Positions 1 to 7,806 of a DNA stretch of 14,284 nt are shown here, piece after piece (within the stretch, counting starts at the first letter, position 1; the number at the start of each line of letters is the position of its first letter). Source of the stretch: an uncultured Actinomyces sp. (GTDB lineage: Bacteria; Actinomycetota; Actinomycetes; Actinomycetales; Actinomycetaceae). Below the pieces are notes generated by a model. The model was given only the letters and a program-made list of their open reading frames with translations, made no database searches and had not been told where the DNA came from. A program made the translations under genes and the position numbers. Where the stretch lies: assembly GCA_938040725.1 (NCBI GenBank), contig CALHZX010000006.1:1-14284 (forward strand), given 5' to 3'.

Positions 1-662
1 CGGAAGAGTCCTCGTTCCTGGAGATGCTCGACGTCCTGAACGAAGAGCTCTTCGCACGCGGCGAGGAACCCATCGCCTTCGACTCGGACTGCCGCGAGGG
101 CATCTGTGGTCAGTGTGGCATCGTCATCAACGGTATCGCGCACGGTCCGGAGGTCACCACGACCTGCCAGCTGCACATGCGTTCCTTCAACGATGGTGAC
201 GTCATCACGATCGAGCCGTGGCGTGCAGAAGGCTTCCCGATCATCAAGGACCTCGTGGTTAACCGCTCCGCCCTGGATCGCATCATCCAGGCCGGCGGCT
301 ACATCTCCGTGAACACGGGCGCGGCTCCCGACGCGCACGCGACCCCGGTCCCGAAGCAGGACGCGGATCGTGCGTTCGAGGCTGCCGCGTGCATCGGTTG
401 TGGCGCGTGTGTGGCTGCCTGCCCGAACGCGTCCGCGATGCTGTTCACCTCTGCGAAGGTCACGCACCTCGGCCTCCTCCCGCAGGGTAAACCCGAGAAC
501 TACAAGCGCGTGGTCAACATGCTTAACCAGATGGACGAGGAGGGCTTCGGCTCCTGCTCGAACATCGGTGAGTGCGCGGCGGTGTGCCCCAAGCAGATCC
601 CGCTCGACGTGATCGCAAACCTCAACCGCCAGCTCGGCAAGGCTGCCTTCAAGGGCGTCTGA
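1..662 (+). CDS. sdhB: Succinate dehydrogenase / fumarate reductase iron-sulfur subunit, 3' part
   Basis: This is the electron-transfer subunit of respiratory complex II, carrying electrons between the flavoprotein subunit and the membrane quinone site on the cytoplasmic face of the membrane. The gene is cut by the left edge; the reading frame is open from base 3, so about 219 residues are visible. Three clusters can be read: a plant-ferredoxin-type 2Fe-2S motif CREGICGQCG (about nt 90-119), a 4Fe-4S motif CIGCGACVAACP (about 391-426), and CSNIGECAAVCP (about 556-591), which supplies the remaining ligands for the 3Fe-4S/4Fe-4S domain. Families of this kind are about 240-250 residues, so only some 25-35 N-terminal residues should be missing. 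The Cys spacing resembles the SdhB type found in Actinobacteria and Bacteroidetes with a single diheme b558 anchor. Sequence alone does not tell succinate oxidation from fumarate reduction. It is the last gene of its operon, since a strong hairpin follows 20 bases after the stop. Confidence 0.93.
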   Translation, partial: EESSFLEMLDVLNEELFARGEEPIAFDSDCREGICGQCGIVINGIAHGPEVTTTCQLHMRSFNDGDVITIEPWRAEGFPIIKDLVVNRSALDRIIQAGGYISVNTGAAPDAHATPVPKQDADRAFEAAACIGCGACVAACPNASAMLFTSAKVTHLGLLPQGKPENYKRVVNMLNQMDEEGFGSCSNIGECAAVCPKQIPLDVIANLNRQLGKAAFKGV

Positions 663-682
663 TCGGCCTGGAGTGGCCTCAC

Positions 683-714
683 GGAGGGCCCGGCGCGTAT
701 GCGCCGGGCCCTCC
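683..714 (+). terminator. GC-rich hairpin terminator after sdhB
   Basis: A perfect 14-bp stem (683-696 pairing with 701-714) with a GTAT loop starts 20 bases after the sdhB stop codon. No T-run follows it, so it may be a weak or factor-assisted terminator, as is common in high-GC Actinobacteria, or an mRNA 3'-end stabiliser. Confidence 0.75.
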
Positions 715-808
715 CGCATTGTGCCCCCATAACTCGCCGCAGTCTCCTTCTCATTGGGGCCTCGGCGCGCCCTGATCCAAAGTGCCAGTCATGCGGCGGC
801 GAGCGGCG

Positions 809-814
809 TATGAT
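809..814 (+). promoter_or_regulatory. -10 box of the small membrane protein gene
   Basis: TATGAT is a near-consensus sigma-70-type -10 hexamer placed 36 bases before the chosen start codon at 851. No convincing -35 box lies at 16-18 bases upstream. A transcript starting near 821 would have a leader of about 30 bases containing the ribosome-binding site. Confidence 0.45.
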
Positions 815-850
815 GATGGAAGGATCATCGGCTCAGAGAGGAGTCCTGCC

Positions 851-1105
851 ATGCACTTCGATGAAACTGGCCCGAACACGCACACGCGGCGCTACTGGGT
901 CAGCGCGACCATCGGCATCACGGCGATGATTGTCTTTGCGATCCTGTCGATCCTCCTGCTTCTGGGCGTTCTCTTCGGGTCGCCTCAGATCAAGCCGATC
1001 GCGGATTCGCTGTTCCCGTGGAGCCTGCTGGTCTTTGCTGTTGCGGGCGTTGCGATGTTCGTTGCGAACGCGCGTTCTGGGGAGCAGGTCGACGCCGACT
1101 CCTGA
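851..1105 (+). CDS. Small two-helix membrane protein, function unknown
   Basis: The product is 84 residues. The ATG at 851 is chosen because AGAGAGGAG lies at 835-843, seven bases upstream; an in-frame GTG at 782 lies ahead of the likely promoter and has no such site. Residues 1-14 are polar (MHFDETGPNTHTRR). Two hydrophobic segments follow, about 17-43 and 54-74, joined by a short loop with a Lys and Asp, and the protein ends in an acidic tail. The Arg pair before helix 1 and the Arg after helix 2 suggest both ends are cytoplasmic. I do not recognise the family. It stands alone between the sdhB terminator and tsaD, and its stop lies 64 bases before the tsaD start. Small double-spanning proteins of this kind are common in Actinomyces-like genomes and are usually annotated only as hypothetical. 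Confidence 0.75.
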   Translation: MHFDETGPNTHTRRYWVSATIGITAMIVFAILSILLLLGVLFGSPQIKPIADSLFPWSLLVFAVAGVAMFVANARSGEQVDADS

Positions 1106-1156
1106 CTCGTCGGGCTGCGCGCCCGCGTGTGTGCGGCGGCGCCCGCACGTGCGTCC

Positions 1157-1162
1157 TAAACT
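1157..1162 (+). promoter_or_regulatory. -10 box for a leaderless tsaD transcript
   Basis: TAAACT fits the actinobacterial TANNNT -10 pattern and ends exactly seven bases before the GTG at 1170. Transcription starting seven bases downstream of the box would begin on the start codon. There is no clear -35 box. Confidence 0.5.
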
Positions 1163-1169
1163 AGGGGAT

Positions 1170-2225
1170 GTGAGTGAACCCCTGGTCCTTGGTATTGAGT
1201 CAACCTGCGACGAGACCGGCGTCGGCCTCGTGCGTGGCACGCAGCTGCTCGTCGACCGTACGGCGACGTCGATGGATGAGTACGCGCGCTACGGCGGCAT
1301 CATTCCCGAGATCGCGTCGCGCGCGCACCTTGAGTCCTTCCTGCCGACACTGCACGCCGCGCTCGACGAGGCAGGTGTCACCCTTGCGGACGTCGACGCT
1401 ATCGCGGTGGCCGCTGGACCGGGCCTCGTCGGTTCTCTGACCGTTGGTATTTGCGCGGCGAAGGCCCTGTCCTCGTCCCTGGGTAAGCCCCTGTACGGTG
1501 TCAACCACGTGATCGGTCACCTTGCGGTCGATAAGCTCGCCGAGGGCCCCCTGCCCGATCACTTTATCGGCCTCGTAGTCTCGGGTGGGCACTCGAATAT
1601 CCTCGAGATCCGGAACATCGCGACGGATGTCGTCGAGCTCGGCGGGACCCTGGACGACGCCGCCGGCGAGGCCTTCGACAAGGTCGGGCGTCTCCTTGAC
1701 CTGCCCTACCCGGGCGGCCCCCACGTGGACCGACTCTCCCAGCAGGGGGACCGCGAGGCGATCCGTTTCCCGCGCGGCCTGGCCGCAGGTAAGGATAAGG
1801 AACGCCATAAGTACGACTTCTCGTTCTCCGGCCTGAAGACGGCTGTCGCCCGCTACATCGAGGGTGCGACCGCACGAGGGGAGAGTGTCAGCAAGGAAAA
1901 CGTCTGCGCGGCGTTCTCCGAGGCCGTCAACGATTCTCTCACCGCGAAGGCTGTGCACGCGGCGCTGGACACCGGGTGCAACACGATCGTTGTGGGCGGT
2001 GGTTTCTCCGCGAATTCGCGCCTGCGTGCCCTCCTGACGGAGCGGGCTGAGGCTGCGGGCGTCACCGTGCGTATGCCTCCGCTGCGCTTCTGCACGGACA
2101 ACGGTGCTCAGATCGCTGCGATTGGCTCGGAGCTGGTCGCCGCAGGTCTGCCGCCCTCGGACTGGGATTTCTCTCCGGACTCGGGCATGGAGCTGACGAC
2201 GACCTACATGGCGCCCCGCGCCTGA
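1170..2225 (+). CDS. tsaD: tRNA N6-adenosine threonylcarbamoyltransferase TsaD
   Basis: TsaD transfers the threonylcarbamoyl group from TC-AMP to A37 of ANN-decoding tRNAs, giving t6A, in complex with TsaB and TsaE in the cytoplasm. The product is 351 residues, usual for the family (about 340). It is an ASKHA-fold protein with the start motif GIESTCDETG (8-17), the metal-binding HxxxH at His113/His117 (NHVIGH), the phosphate-binding VSGGHSN (137-143), the signature GTLDDAAGEAFDKVGR (159-174) and the metal ligand Asp310 in FCTDNGAQIA. The reading frame is open far upstream, to 930 and inside the preceding gene. The GTG at 1170 is chosen because homology begins there and a -10-like TAAACT ends seven bases before it, pointing to a leaderless mRNA; only a poorly spaced AGGGG is available as ribosome-binding site. 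The tsaB/rimI genes usually found upstream in Actinobacteria are not in this window. It converges on the esterase gene with 13 bases between stop codons. Confidence 0.95.
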   Translation: MSEPLVLGIESTCDETGVGLVRGTQLLVDRTATSMDEYARYGGIIPEIASRAHLESFLPTLHAALDEAGVTLADVDAIAVAAGPGLVGSLTVGICAAKALSSSLGKPLYGVNHVIGHLAVDKLAEGPLPDHFIGLVVSGGHSNILEIRNIATDVVELGGTLDDAAGEAFDKVGRLLDLPYPGGPHVDRLSQQGDREAIRFPRGLAAGKDKERHKYDFSFSGLKTAVARYIEGATARGESVSKENVCAAFSEAVNDSLTAKAVHAALDTGCNTIVVGGGFSANSRLRALLTERAEAAGVTVRMPPLRFCTDNGAQIAAIGSELVAAGLPPSDWDFSPDSGMELTTTYMAPRA

Positions 2226-2238
2226 AGCTGGCGCGCTG

Positions 2239-3798
2239 TTAGCGCAGACCAGCCATGAAGCTTTCGGCGATCGAGCTCCACGAGGTGTAGAAGCCGCCCA
2301 CCATGTTGGAGGCAATGCCGATGAGTACGGCGGCGCTTCCCACTGCGGCGCCCAGCGCGGTGAGTCGTCCCAGGTATGCGAGCGCGTTGAGCGCAGGGCG
2401 GGGGAGGGAGTTCAGGCGACCCGAGCGCTGCGCGCGGTGACGCCCGTGGTGCTTGCCGCGCTCCTCGTTGTGGCGCTGCAGCTGCCAGCGCGGCGCGACG
2501 TGCCAGGCGAGTATGAGGGAGATAAGAACCCCGACGATGAGGATGCCGAGCGTTACGTAGCCGTTCGGGGCGGTTGGCCGAAGTTCGTGGGTCACGGTGG
2601 TCACAGGAACGACGGATCCGTAGGCCTCGGATGACTGAGCGGTAGCCGCCGTCGGCGTGGCATCTACGGCGCGGGCGACGCGATCAGAAGAACCCCACCA
2701 GGCCAGCATGTTGGGGATGTGTTCGCTCCAGAGGGGGCCTGTATGTCCGCCGGTCGGCGGGACATCCGTGGTGACCGAGTCAGGATCTTTGACGGCCGAG
2801 GCCATCTTGAGAGCGGTGTAGGCGCCGCCGACCGCGTCATCTCCGGCTGCCATCGCGTAGATGCGCAGCCCATCCGGCGTACGATTCGCCAGCATGGTCG
2901 ACAGCGTGTTGTCGGCGAGGTACTGGTCCCCCTGGTTGGTCATCTGTCCCTCGATCTGCGTGTCGTAGCCGGACAGCGACGCTGCGGCCCCGTAGGTCTG
3001 CGGGGTACGCAGAGCGGTCCAAATCGCGCAGTAGGCGCCCGCGGAGAAGCCGCCGATCATCCAGCCATCGCGGTTGGACGTCGTGTTGGGGAAGTTGTGC
3101 CGAATCATCTCGGGGACATCGTGGGAGACCCACGTATACACGGCGGGGCGCCCTTCGATGTCAGCGCAGTCGTGCGCTTCCTCATCGACGTTGAGACCGG
3201 GGGCGACGACGATCGCCGGCGGGATGATGCCTGCGGCAATGGCCTTGTCCAGTTCTGCTTGTATGCCGAGGCCTTGCAGGATTCCGTCGGGGCCGCCCGG
3301 GTAGCCGTGTAGGAGCTCGATGACGCCGTAGGTCTTTCCGTCGGTCGATGAATAGCCGGTCGGTGTAATGACGTCGACCGGTTGGGTGATACCGCTCGAT
3401 GGGCCGGTCCAGGTGGTTTCCAGCATTCCGTCGTCGGCGGTCGTGAAGGTCGCGTCGAGTTCGGATGCGGGAGCTGACTGCGCCTCGACGTCGGCCTCAC
3501 CGCCGGTTTGGGTGGTCGAGCCAACGACGGTCGACATGATGAGGTTTCCCAGGTCGCCGGCGGTTTTCACGAGGACGAGCGAACGATTGAAGACCAGCCC
3601 ACCCGCCGACGCGAGGAGGATCGTGGGGACGAGGAGGATGGCGGTGCGACCCAGCCATCGCCTCGCGCGTCCCGGGCAGCGCGAGGGCTCAGAGCGCGCC
3701 AGCAGGGCCGCCCCTCCCAGCAGGGCGACGAGCGTGAGCACTCCGACAACGACGAGGGTTGTCAGCGAGGTCAGCGGGATGTTTCCAATAATGCTCAT
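2239..3798 (-). CDS. Membrane-anchored esterase D-type alpha/beta hydrolase
   Basis: The product is 519 residues. Two hydrophobic helices (about 11-33 and 50-70) come first, then a hydrolase domain (about 120-375), a third helix (about 413-433), an Arg/His-rich loop (433-467) and a last helix (about 476-500). The hydrolase domain looks like the esterase D/mycolyltransferase-like family (PF00756): an oxyanion-hole segment LLHGYPGG (162-169), a nucleophile elbow GFSAG with Ser252, a likely acid at Asp320 or Asp321, and a likely catalytic His352 in GGHTGPLW. Basic loops at 35-51 and 433-467 suggest, by the positive-inside rule, that the catalytic domain faces outward. The ATG overlaps the stop of the upstream MprF-like gene by four bases (ATGA), so the two are very probably translationally coupled. 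The substrate is not readable from sequence. I infer a membrane lipid ester, possibly aminoacyl-phosphatidylglycerol; a cell-envelope carboxylesterase is the alternative. Confidence 0.85.
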   Translation of the reverse strand: MSIIGNIPLTSLTTLVVVGVLTLVALLGGAALLARSEPSRCPGRARRWLGRTAILLVPTILLASAGGLVFNRSLVLVKTAGDLGNLIMSTVVGSTTQTGGEADVEAQSAPASELDATFTTADDGMLETTWTGPSSGITQPVDVITPTGYSSTDGKTYGVIELLHGYPGGPDGILQGLGIQAELDKAIAAGIIPPAIVVAPGLNVDEEAHDCADIEGRPAVYTWVSHDVPEMIRHNFPNTTSNRDGWMIGGFSAGAYCAIWTALRTPQTYGAAASLSGYDTQIEGQMTNQGDQYLADNTLSTMLANRTPDGLRIYAMAAGDDAVGGAYTALKMASAVKDPDSVTTDVPPTGGHTGPLWSEHIPNMLAWWGSSDRVARAVDATPTAATAQSSEAYGSVVPVTTVTHELRPTAPNGYVTLGILIVGVLISLILAWHVAPRWQLQRHNEERGKHHGRHRAQRSGRLNSLPRPALNALAYLGRLTALGAAVGSAAVLIGIASNMVGGFYTSWSSIAESFMAGLR

Positions 3799-6449
3799 TG
3801 CTTGTCCTTCCCGGCCTGGGCCTGTGCAACCTCGCGCGAGGCTGCGCGCGTGGACCGCAGGTCACCAACACCCTTCGCGGCGAGTTTGGTCAGTCCGCCA
3901 CTGACCGAAGCGAGAAGCGTGAGGGTCTGCGCGGGGGATACGTGGGGCACGTATGCGTGCGAGATGGCCAGGCCGACGGTTGCGAGCGAGGCCGGATCCG
4001 GCACCGCTAGATAGAGGGACTGTGTGCGGGGCTTGAACTTGCGCTTGAACGCGTGCAACGATGTGAAGCCGTAGAGCGGCTCCATGATGGCCGCGAGTGC
4101 GTCGGTGAGAGGCCCGAACGCCGAGGTGTCGTCGGCCGAGCGCGACAGGGGAGCGCCCGACAGGGAGAGGATCTCCAAGCCTTCCTCCTGTGCGGCCAGG
4201 GCCGCTTTGCCGATGAGGAACTCGATTGCGGGGCGCCACCCGCTCGCGCGCCGACGCATGACGTCCAGGGTCAGGCCGATGACCGTTCCATCGCGGTAGA
4301 TTGGCAGCCATGAGGTGACGGCGTGGATCGTCGACTCCTCGTCGAGGGCGACCAGCATGCGCGTCTCGGGAACCGCGAGCTCGCGCACACCACCGAGCGT
4401 AAAGCTCATCTCGGGCAGGGCCTTGTCGGCGCTCCACGTGTTGGAAATGGCGGTGATCTGGTCGCGCCACCCCGCCGGGCACTCGTCCCAGGTGGTCCAC
4501 ACAGCTGACACGCCCTCGCGGGTCGCGTGGTTCATGGCGGTGCGCACGTCCTGGTAGGCCTTGCCCTTAAAGGCGAGATCGGGCAGGTCGAGCAGGGATT
4601 CTTCGGCGACCTGCATGATCGTCCAGCCTTCCTCGCGCGCGGCCAGCGCGAGTTCCTCGTGGACCGAGTAGAGCGCGGGGGTCAGGCCCGCGGAGGACGC
4701 GAAGGACGCGAACTGTGCGATGGCTTCGGTGGCCTTACCCGGTTCGTACGCGAGGTCGGTGACCGTGAGCGCGACGCCGCCCGACCCGCGGTAGGCGGCC
4801 CCCGCCTCGCCCGACTCAGACACCCACACCTGGTTGCCGACCCACGTCTGCATCCATCCGAGCGTGCCAGCGCCGTGGGCGCGCAGGAGCGGCGTGAGGC
4901 TGTCGAGCGGGGAGGACTGCGGGATACGAGGCCTGGCGAGCAGCGCGCTCAGGATGATCACGAGCGTGCCCACCCAGGCGACGAGGGGCACCCATTGGAC
5001 CGGTGCCTCGGCGAAGAGGGTCATCGGAACGAGGGACGGCTCGAAGATCGAGGCGGTTGCCGTGGGGAGAAGGGCGAGCAGGTAGTCGTGGAAGATCTGC
5101 ACCGGTGAGGCGTAGTCGGTGACTGTCAGGTCATCGCCGGAGTTCAGGGCCTCGAGGGGGACGAACGAGTCGCTCGTGAGGAAACCGAGGACGAGGACAG
5201 CGCCCGCGCAGGCCGCCATGAGGATCAGCCAGCGGCGCAGCAGGGTCGAGGTCGTGGAGGGCACCGCGTGGATGGTGAAGGAGCGGCGCACCGACCACGT
5301 GATGGCGCACAGGGCGACGTTGAGGATGACGGGGACGAGGAGGAGTGACGCTGTTGTCACGAGCTCGGGCCTGGCCATGCCGTTCTCGTCGGTGCCCAGC
5401 GTAAGTGCAGTAGCCGTCGACGCGACGGTTGAGAGGCCGAGGACTAGCTGAAGGATGAGGGTGCCGTAGTAGGCGGCGCGCCGGCCCTTACGCAAGCCGT
5501 AGGCGAAGATGAGCTGAAGCGTGATGGGAGCCAGGCACAGGAGGGTTGCGATGATGCCTGTGCGTCCTTCGAGCCACCACGCCGGTCCCAGCGACCAGCG
5601 CATCTGCCCGAGAGGGCCCTCGGGGGACGAGGCCACGACCGTCAGGGTAGCCGCGCATGCCCAGCACAGGGCGGCGACCGAAGCGAGCTGGCGTCCGATC
5701 GTGATGTCGTCTCGGGAGTCGGTGCGCGGGCCGCGCACTCCAGCGAGACGCGCGGCCACCATGCCCGCGAGGAGAGCCCACACGCGCGCGTAGGAGATCG
5801 CGGACCCGAGGATCGCCGACGATAGGACGAGGATGCCGATCAGGAGGAAGTGTGCGCGCCAGCGCCAGTGGGAGGCCAGCGATTGCGCGGCCGCGCCGAC
5901 GAGCGCGACGAGGATGAGGCTGGTGCCCCACAGGCTTCCCGCGTCGATGGTCTGTCCCCAGGTGGAGAAGAAACGGGTGAGGAGCGGCAGCGTCAGCCAC
6001 GTGGCGGCGACGCCGACGATCTGCCCGGCCGCGGCGGCTCCGATCCACACGCGGGTACCCAGGTGCCGCTCGGCCGCGCCGCCTGCGACAATCATGACGA
6101 TGATGCCGAGCACGGCCGTCGCGATGAAGTTGCCGGGAACCGCGCCGACGGAGGAGAGAATGGCCCACCAGTGGGGGCTGGACGGGTCGGCTTCGAGGGT
6201 CTGGAACTGACCGCGCCACACCCAGTAGGACGCTGAGGTGATCGTGAGTGCGATGGTCAGGACCGCAGTGGCAGGGCAGCGCGAGAGCCAGCGGACGGTG
6301 AGTCGTGTGAGGGAGGAGAGCAGGAGCCAGAGTGTCTGCAGGGTGGCGCCGATCGGGGCGAGGACCTTGGCGAGCGCAGATGGTTCGTGTTCAGATTCGG
6401 GTGACTGCATTGCTTCCTGCACCACGGGCGAGTGTCCTCTCAGCGTCAT
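3795..6449 (-). CDS. MprF-like aminoacyl-phosphatidylglycerol synthase with rhomboid-like membrane domain
   Basis: The product is 884 residues. The N-terminal two thirds (about 40-505) holds a dozen or so hydrophobic segments. The first block (about 60-235) looks rhomboid-like, but the loop that would carry the catalytic Ser reads GTSLIL and no His is visible in the matching last helix, so protease activity is unlikely. The C-terminal part (about 515-820) is a DUF2156/PF09924 synthase domain: LAFKGKAYQDVRTAMNHA (625-642), WSADKALPEMSFTLGG (672-687) and LYGFTSLHAFKRKFKP (792-807) are hallmarks of MprF/A-PGS enzymes. These move an amino acid from aminoacyl-tRNA to phosphatidylglycerol at the inner membrane face, lowering negative surface charge and raising tolerance to cationic peptides. 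Which amino acid (Lys, Ala or other) cannot be read. The start is ambiguous: ATG 6449 has only a weak GAAAG, whereas ATG 6410 has AGGAAG just upstream. The stop overlaps the esterase start. A -10-like TATCCT lies at 6466-6471. Confidence 0.85.
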   Translation of the reverse strand: MTLRGHSPVVQEAMQSPESEHEPSALAKVLAPIGATLQTLWLLLSSLTRLTVRWLSRCPATAVLTIALTITSASYWVWRGQFQTLEADPSSPHWWAILSSVGAVPGNFIATAVLGIIVMIVAGGAAERHLGTRVWIGAAAAGQIVGVAATWLTLPLLTRFFSTWGQTIDAGSLWGTSLILVALVGAAAQSLASHWRWRAHFLLIGILVLSSAILGSAISYARVWALLAGMVAARLAGVRGPRTDSRDDITIGRQLASVAALCWACAATLTVVASSPEGPLGQMRWSLGPAWWLEGRTGIIATLLCLAPITLQLIFAYGLRKGRRAAYYGTLILQLVLGLSTVASTATALTLGTDENGMARPELVTTASLLLVPVILNVALCAITWSVRRSFTIHAVPSTTSTLLRRWLILMAACAGAVLVLGFLTSDSFVPLEALNSGDDLTVTDYASPVQIFHDYLLALLPTATASIFEPSLVPMTLFAEAPVQWVPLVAWVGTLVIILSALLARPRIPQSSPLDSLTPLLRAHGAGTLGWMQTWVGNQVWVSESGEAGAAYRGSGGVALTVTDLAYEPGKATEAIAQFASFASSAGLTPALYSVHEELALAAREEGWTIMQVAEESLLDLPDLAFKGKAYQDVRTAMNHATREGVSAVWTTWDECPAGWRDQITAISNTWSADKALPEMSFTLGGVRELAVPETRMLVALDEESTIHAVTSWLPIYRDGTVIGLTLDVMRRRASGWRPAIEFLIGKAALAAQEEGLEILSLSGAPLSRSADDTSAFGPLTDALAAIMEPLYGFTSLHAFKRKFKPRTQSLYLAVPDPASLATVGLAISHAYVPHVSPAQTLTLLASVSGGLTKLAAKGVGDLRSTRAASREVAQAQAGKDKQ

Positions 6450-6483
6450 GTTTCTTTCAGTAACAAGGATACTGCGGCGTTCT

Positions 6484-6504
6484 GACAGCTACCTGAATGC
6501 TGTC
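6484..6504 (-). promoter_or_regulatory. Inverted repeat upstream of the MprF-like gene, possible operator
   Basis: GACAGC (6484-6489) and GCTGTC (6499-6504) form a dyad with nine bases between the arms. It sits 35-55 bases upstream of the ATG at 6449 and just upstream of a -10-like TATCCT (6466-6471, minus strand), in the -35 region. No T-run follows on either strand, so it does not look like a terminator for the preceding gene. The rest of the 122-base gap holds nothing else I recognise. Confidence 0.35.
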
Positions 6505-6571
6505 TGGGAGTGTGTGTTGATGACGACGGTTCCCCGCCTCGGTGAAGACATGGGGCACCGCTTCGAAAGGG

Positions 6572-7741
6572 TCAGACGTTGAGGGTCGCGAACTCGGCGA
6601 GAGCCAGGGGGCGTCCAGCGCTCATTTCGGCGCGCATGAGATCCACCACTGCGTCGAGGCCTTGGCCGGGGCGGGCGGCCGCTGCGACGGCGCGCTGACG
6701 CTCGTAGGACGCGCCGATCGCCAGGATCGTCTCTAGTCCCGCGAACTCGCGCGCGCATCCCAGGTCCTCGGCCACGGGGGCCAGTTCCTCCTTTAGTCGC
6801 GCGATGCCGTCGCGCGCCCTCTCGGTCGTGCCGTCGCGCGAGACGATGAGGGTCGCGTCCATGCCATATCGCGCCGAGCGCCACTTGTTTTCGGCGACGA
6901 ACCAATCCGGCAGGGACGGCAGGGGCTCGCCCGCGTCGTACAGGCGCGAGAAGTGCTCGACGAGGACGTGGGTGAAGGCCGCGAAGGTGCCGACCTCGGT
7001 TGCGTTGGTCGCCGCGTCGTACACGCGGTTCTCGATCGTGCCGAAGGCGGGCGAGGGGCGGATGTCCCAGCGGACCTCGTCGAAGCCCTCGATGACGCCC
7101 GTGCGGATCATGTCGTCCGTGTAGGCCTCGAGGTCCTCCCACGTTGCGAACTGGCGCGGGATGCCGGCGGTGGGCAGCTGCTGGAAGACCATCGCGCGGT
7201 TGGATGCGTATCCGGTGTCCTCGCCCGCCCAGAAGGGGGAGGATGCAGAGATGGCCTGCAGGTGGCCGAGGTGGGCGGTGAGGGCGGCCTGGATCGGTAG
7301 GATTTTCGCGCGGTCCTCGACGCCGACGTGCACGTGGACGCCGTACAGGAGCATCTGGTGCCCCCAGTAGGCAGTGCGCTCGACCAGCTGCGCGTAGCGC
7401 TGTGAATCGGTGACGCGCTGGCGGCCCGGTCGGGCGAAGGGGTGTGTGCCGGCGGTCGCCAGGTCGATGCGCAGGTCCGAGGCCAGGGGGCTCAGGTAGT
7501 CAACGCAGTCCATGAGGTCAGCCATGCACTCGGCGACGGTTGCGCGTGGCTTGGAGACGACCTCGATCGTGTTGAGTAGCATCTCGCGGTGCACGCCCGG
7601 GTAGAGCTTGCCGTCGGTCGTGGCGCGGTCGATGATGGCGTCCGCGCTCTGACGCAGGTCGTGGGAATCACGGTCAACGAGCTGGAGTTCCCACTCGACA
7701 CCAATCGTGGAGCGCTGGGAGGAACCGAAGGGCAAAGACAT
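6572..7741 (-). CDS. GCS2-family glutamate--cysteine ligase (YbdK-type carboxylate-amine ligase)
   Basis: The product is 389 residues; YbdK-type proteins are about 370. The start is the ATG at 7741, which has AAAGGA six bases upstream; an in-frame ATG at 7768 lacks a site. Family motifs of PF04107 are present: GVEWELQLVD (14-23), GVHREMLLNTIEVVS (49-63) with Glu residues of the metal/ATP site, GVHVHVG (134-140), WDIRPSPAFGTIENR (225-239) and ENKWRSARYG (284-293). Members make an ATP-dependent amide bond between glutamate and an amine; E. coli YbdK has weak gamma-glutamyl-cysteine ligase activity and a mycobacterial relative, EgtA, serves ergothioneine synthesis. Most Actinobacteria use mycothiol rather than glutathione, and no glutathione synthetase or egtB-D gene is nearby, so the true substrate is open. 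It lies 65 bases downstream of the methyltransferase gene on the same strand and 122 bases upstream of the MprF-like gene. Confidence 0.88.
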   Translation of the reverse strand: MSLPFGSSQRSTIGVEWELQLVDRDSHDLRQSADAIIDRATTDGKLYPGVHREMLLNTIEVVSKPRATVAECMADLMDCVDYLSPLASDLRIDLATAGTHPFARPGRQRVTDSQRYAQLVERTAYWGHQMLLYGVHVHVGVEDRAKILPIQAALTAHLGHLQAISASSPFWAGEDTGYASNRAMVFQQLPTAGIPRQFATWEDLEAYTDDMIRTGVIEGFDEVRWDIRPSPAFGTIENRVYDAATNATEVGTFAAFTHVLVEHFSRLYDAGEPLPSLPDWFVAENKWRSARYGMDATLIVSRDGTTERARDGIARLKEELAPVAEDLGCAREFAGLETILAIGASYERQRAVAAAARPGQGLDAVVDLMRAEMSAGRPLALAEFATLNV

Positions 7742-7806
7742 GTCGATCCTTTCGCTGGCTGCCTCCATTCTGGCAGGCAGGGGCCCAGTGGCAGCCGAGA
7801 GCTTCC

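Noticed and set aside
930..1169. Upstream extension of tsaD from 930
   Set aside because: It overlaps the small membrane protein gene in another frame and reads as Arg/Ser-rich out-of-frame sequence. TsaD homology starts at 1170.
2233..2245. GCGCT-GTT-AGCGC hairpin between convergent tsaD and the esterase gene
   Set aside because: Only five base pairs, spans the esterase stop codon and has no T-run on either strand; too weak to call a terminator.
1200..2315. 371-codon open frame antisense to tsaD
   Set aside because: High-GC codon shadow with Arg/Gly-rich content, fully covered by a confidently identified gene on the other strand.
4527..5108. 193-codon plus-strand frame inside the MprF-like gene
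   Set aside because: Antisense shadow, rich in Arg/Gly/Glu and with no motif, start signal or family likeness.
7758..7796. GGCTGCC/GGCAGCC inverted repeat between the methyltransferase and ligase genes
   Set aside because: Seven base pairs with a 25-base loop and no T-run; may be a weak mRNA structure but not supportable as a terminator or operator.
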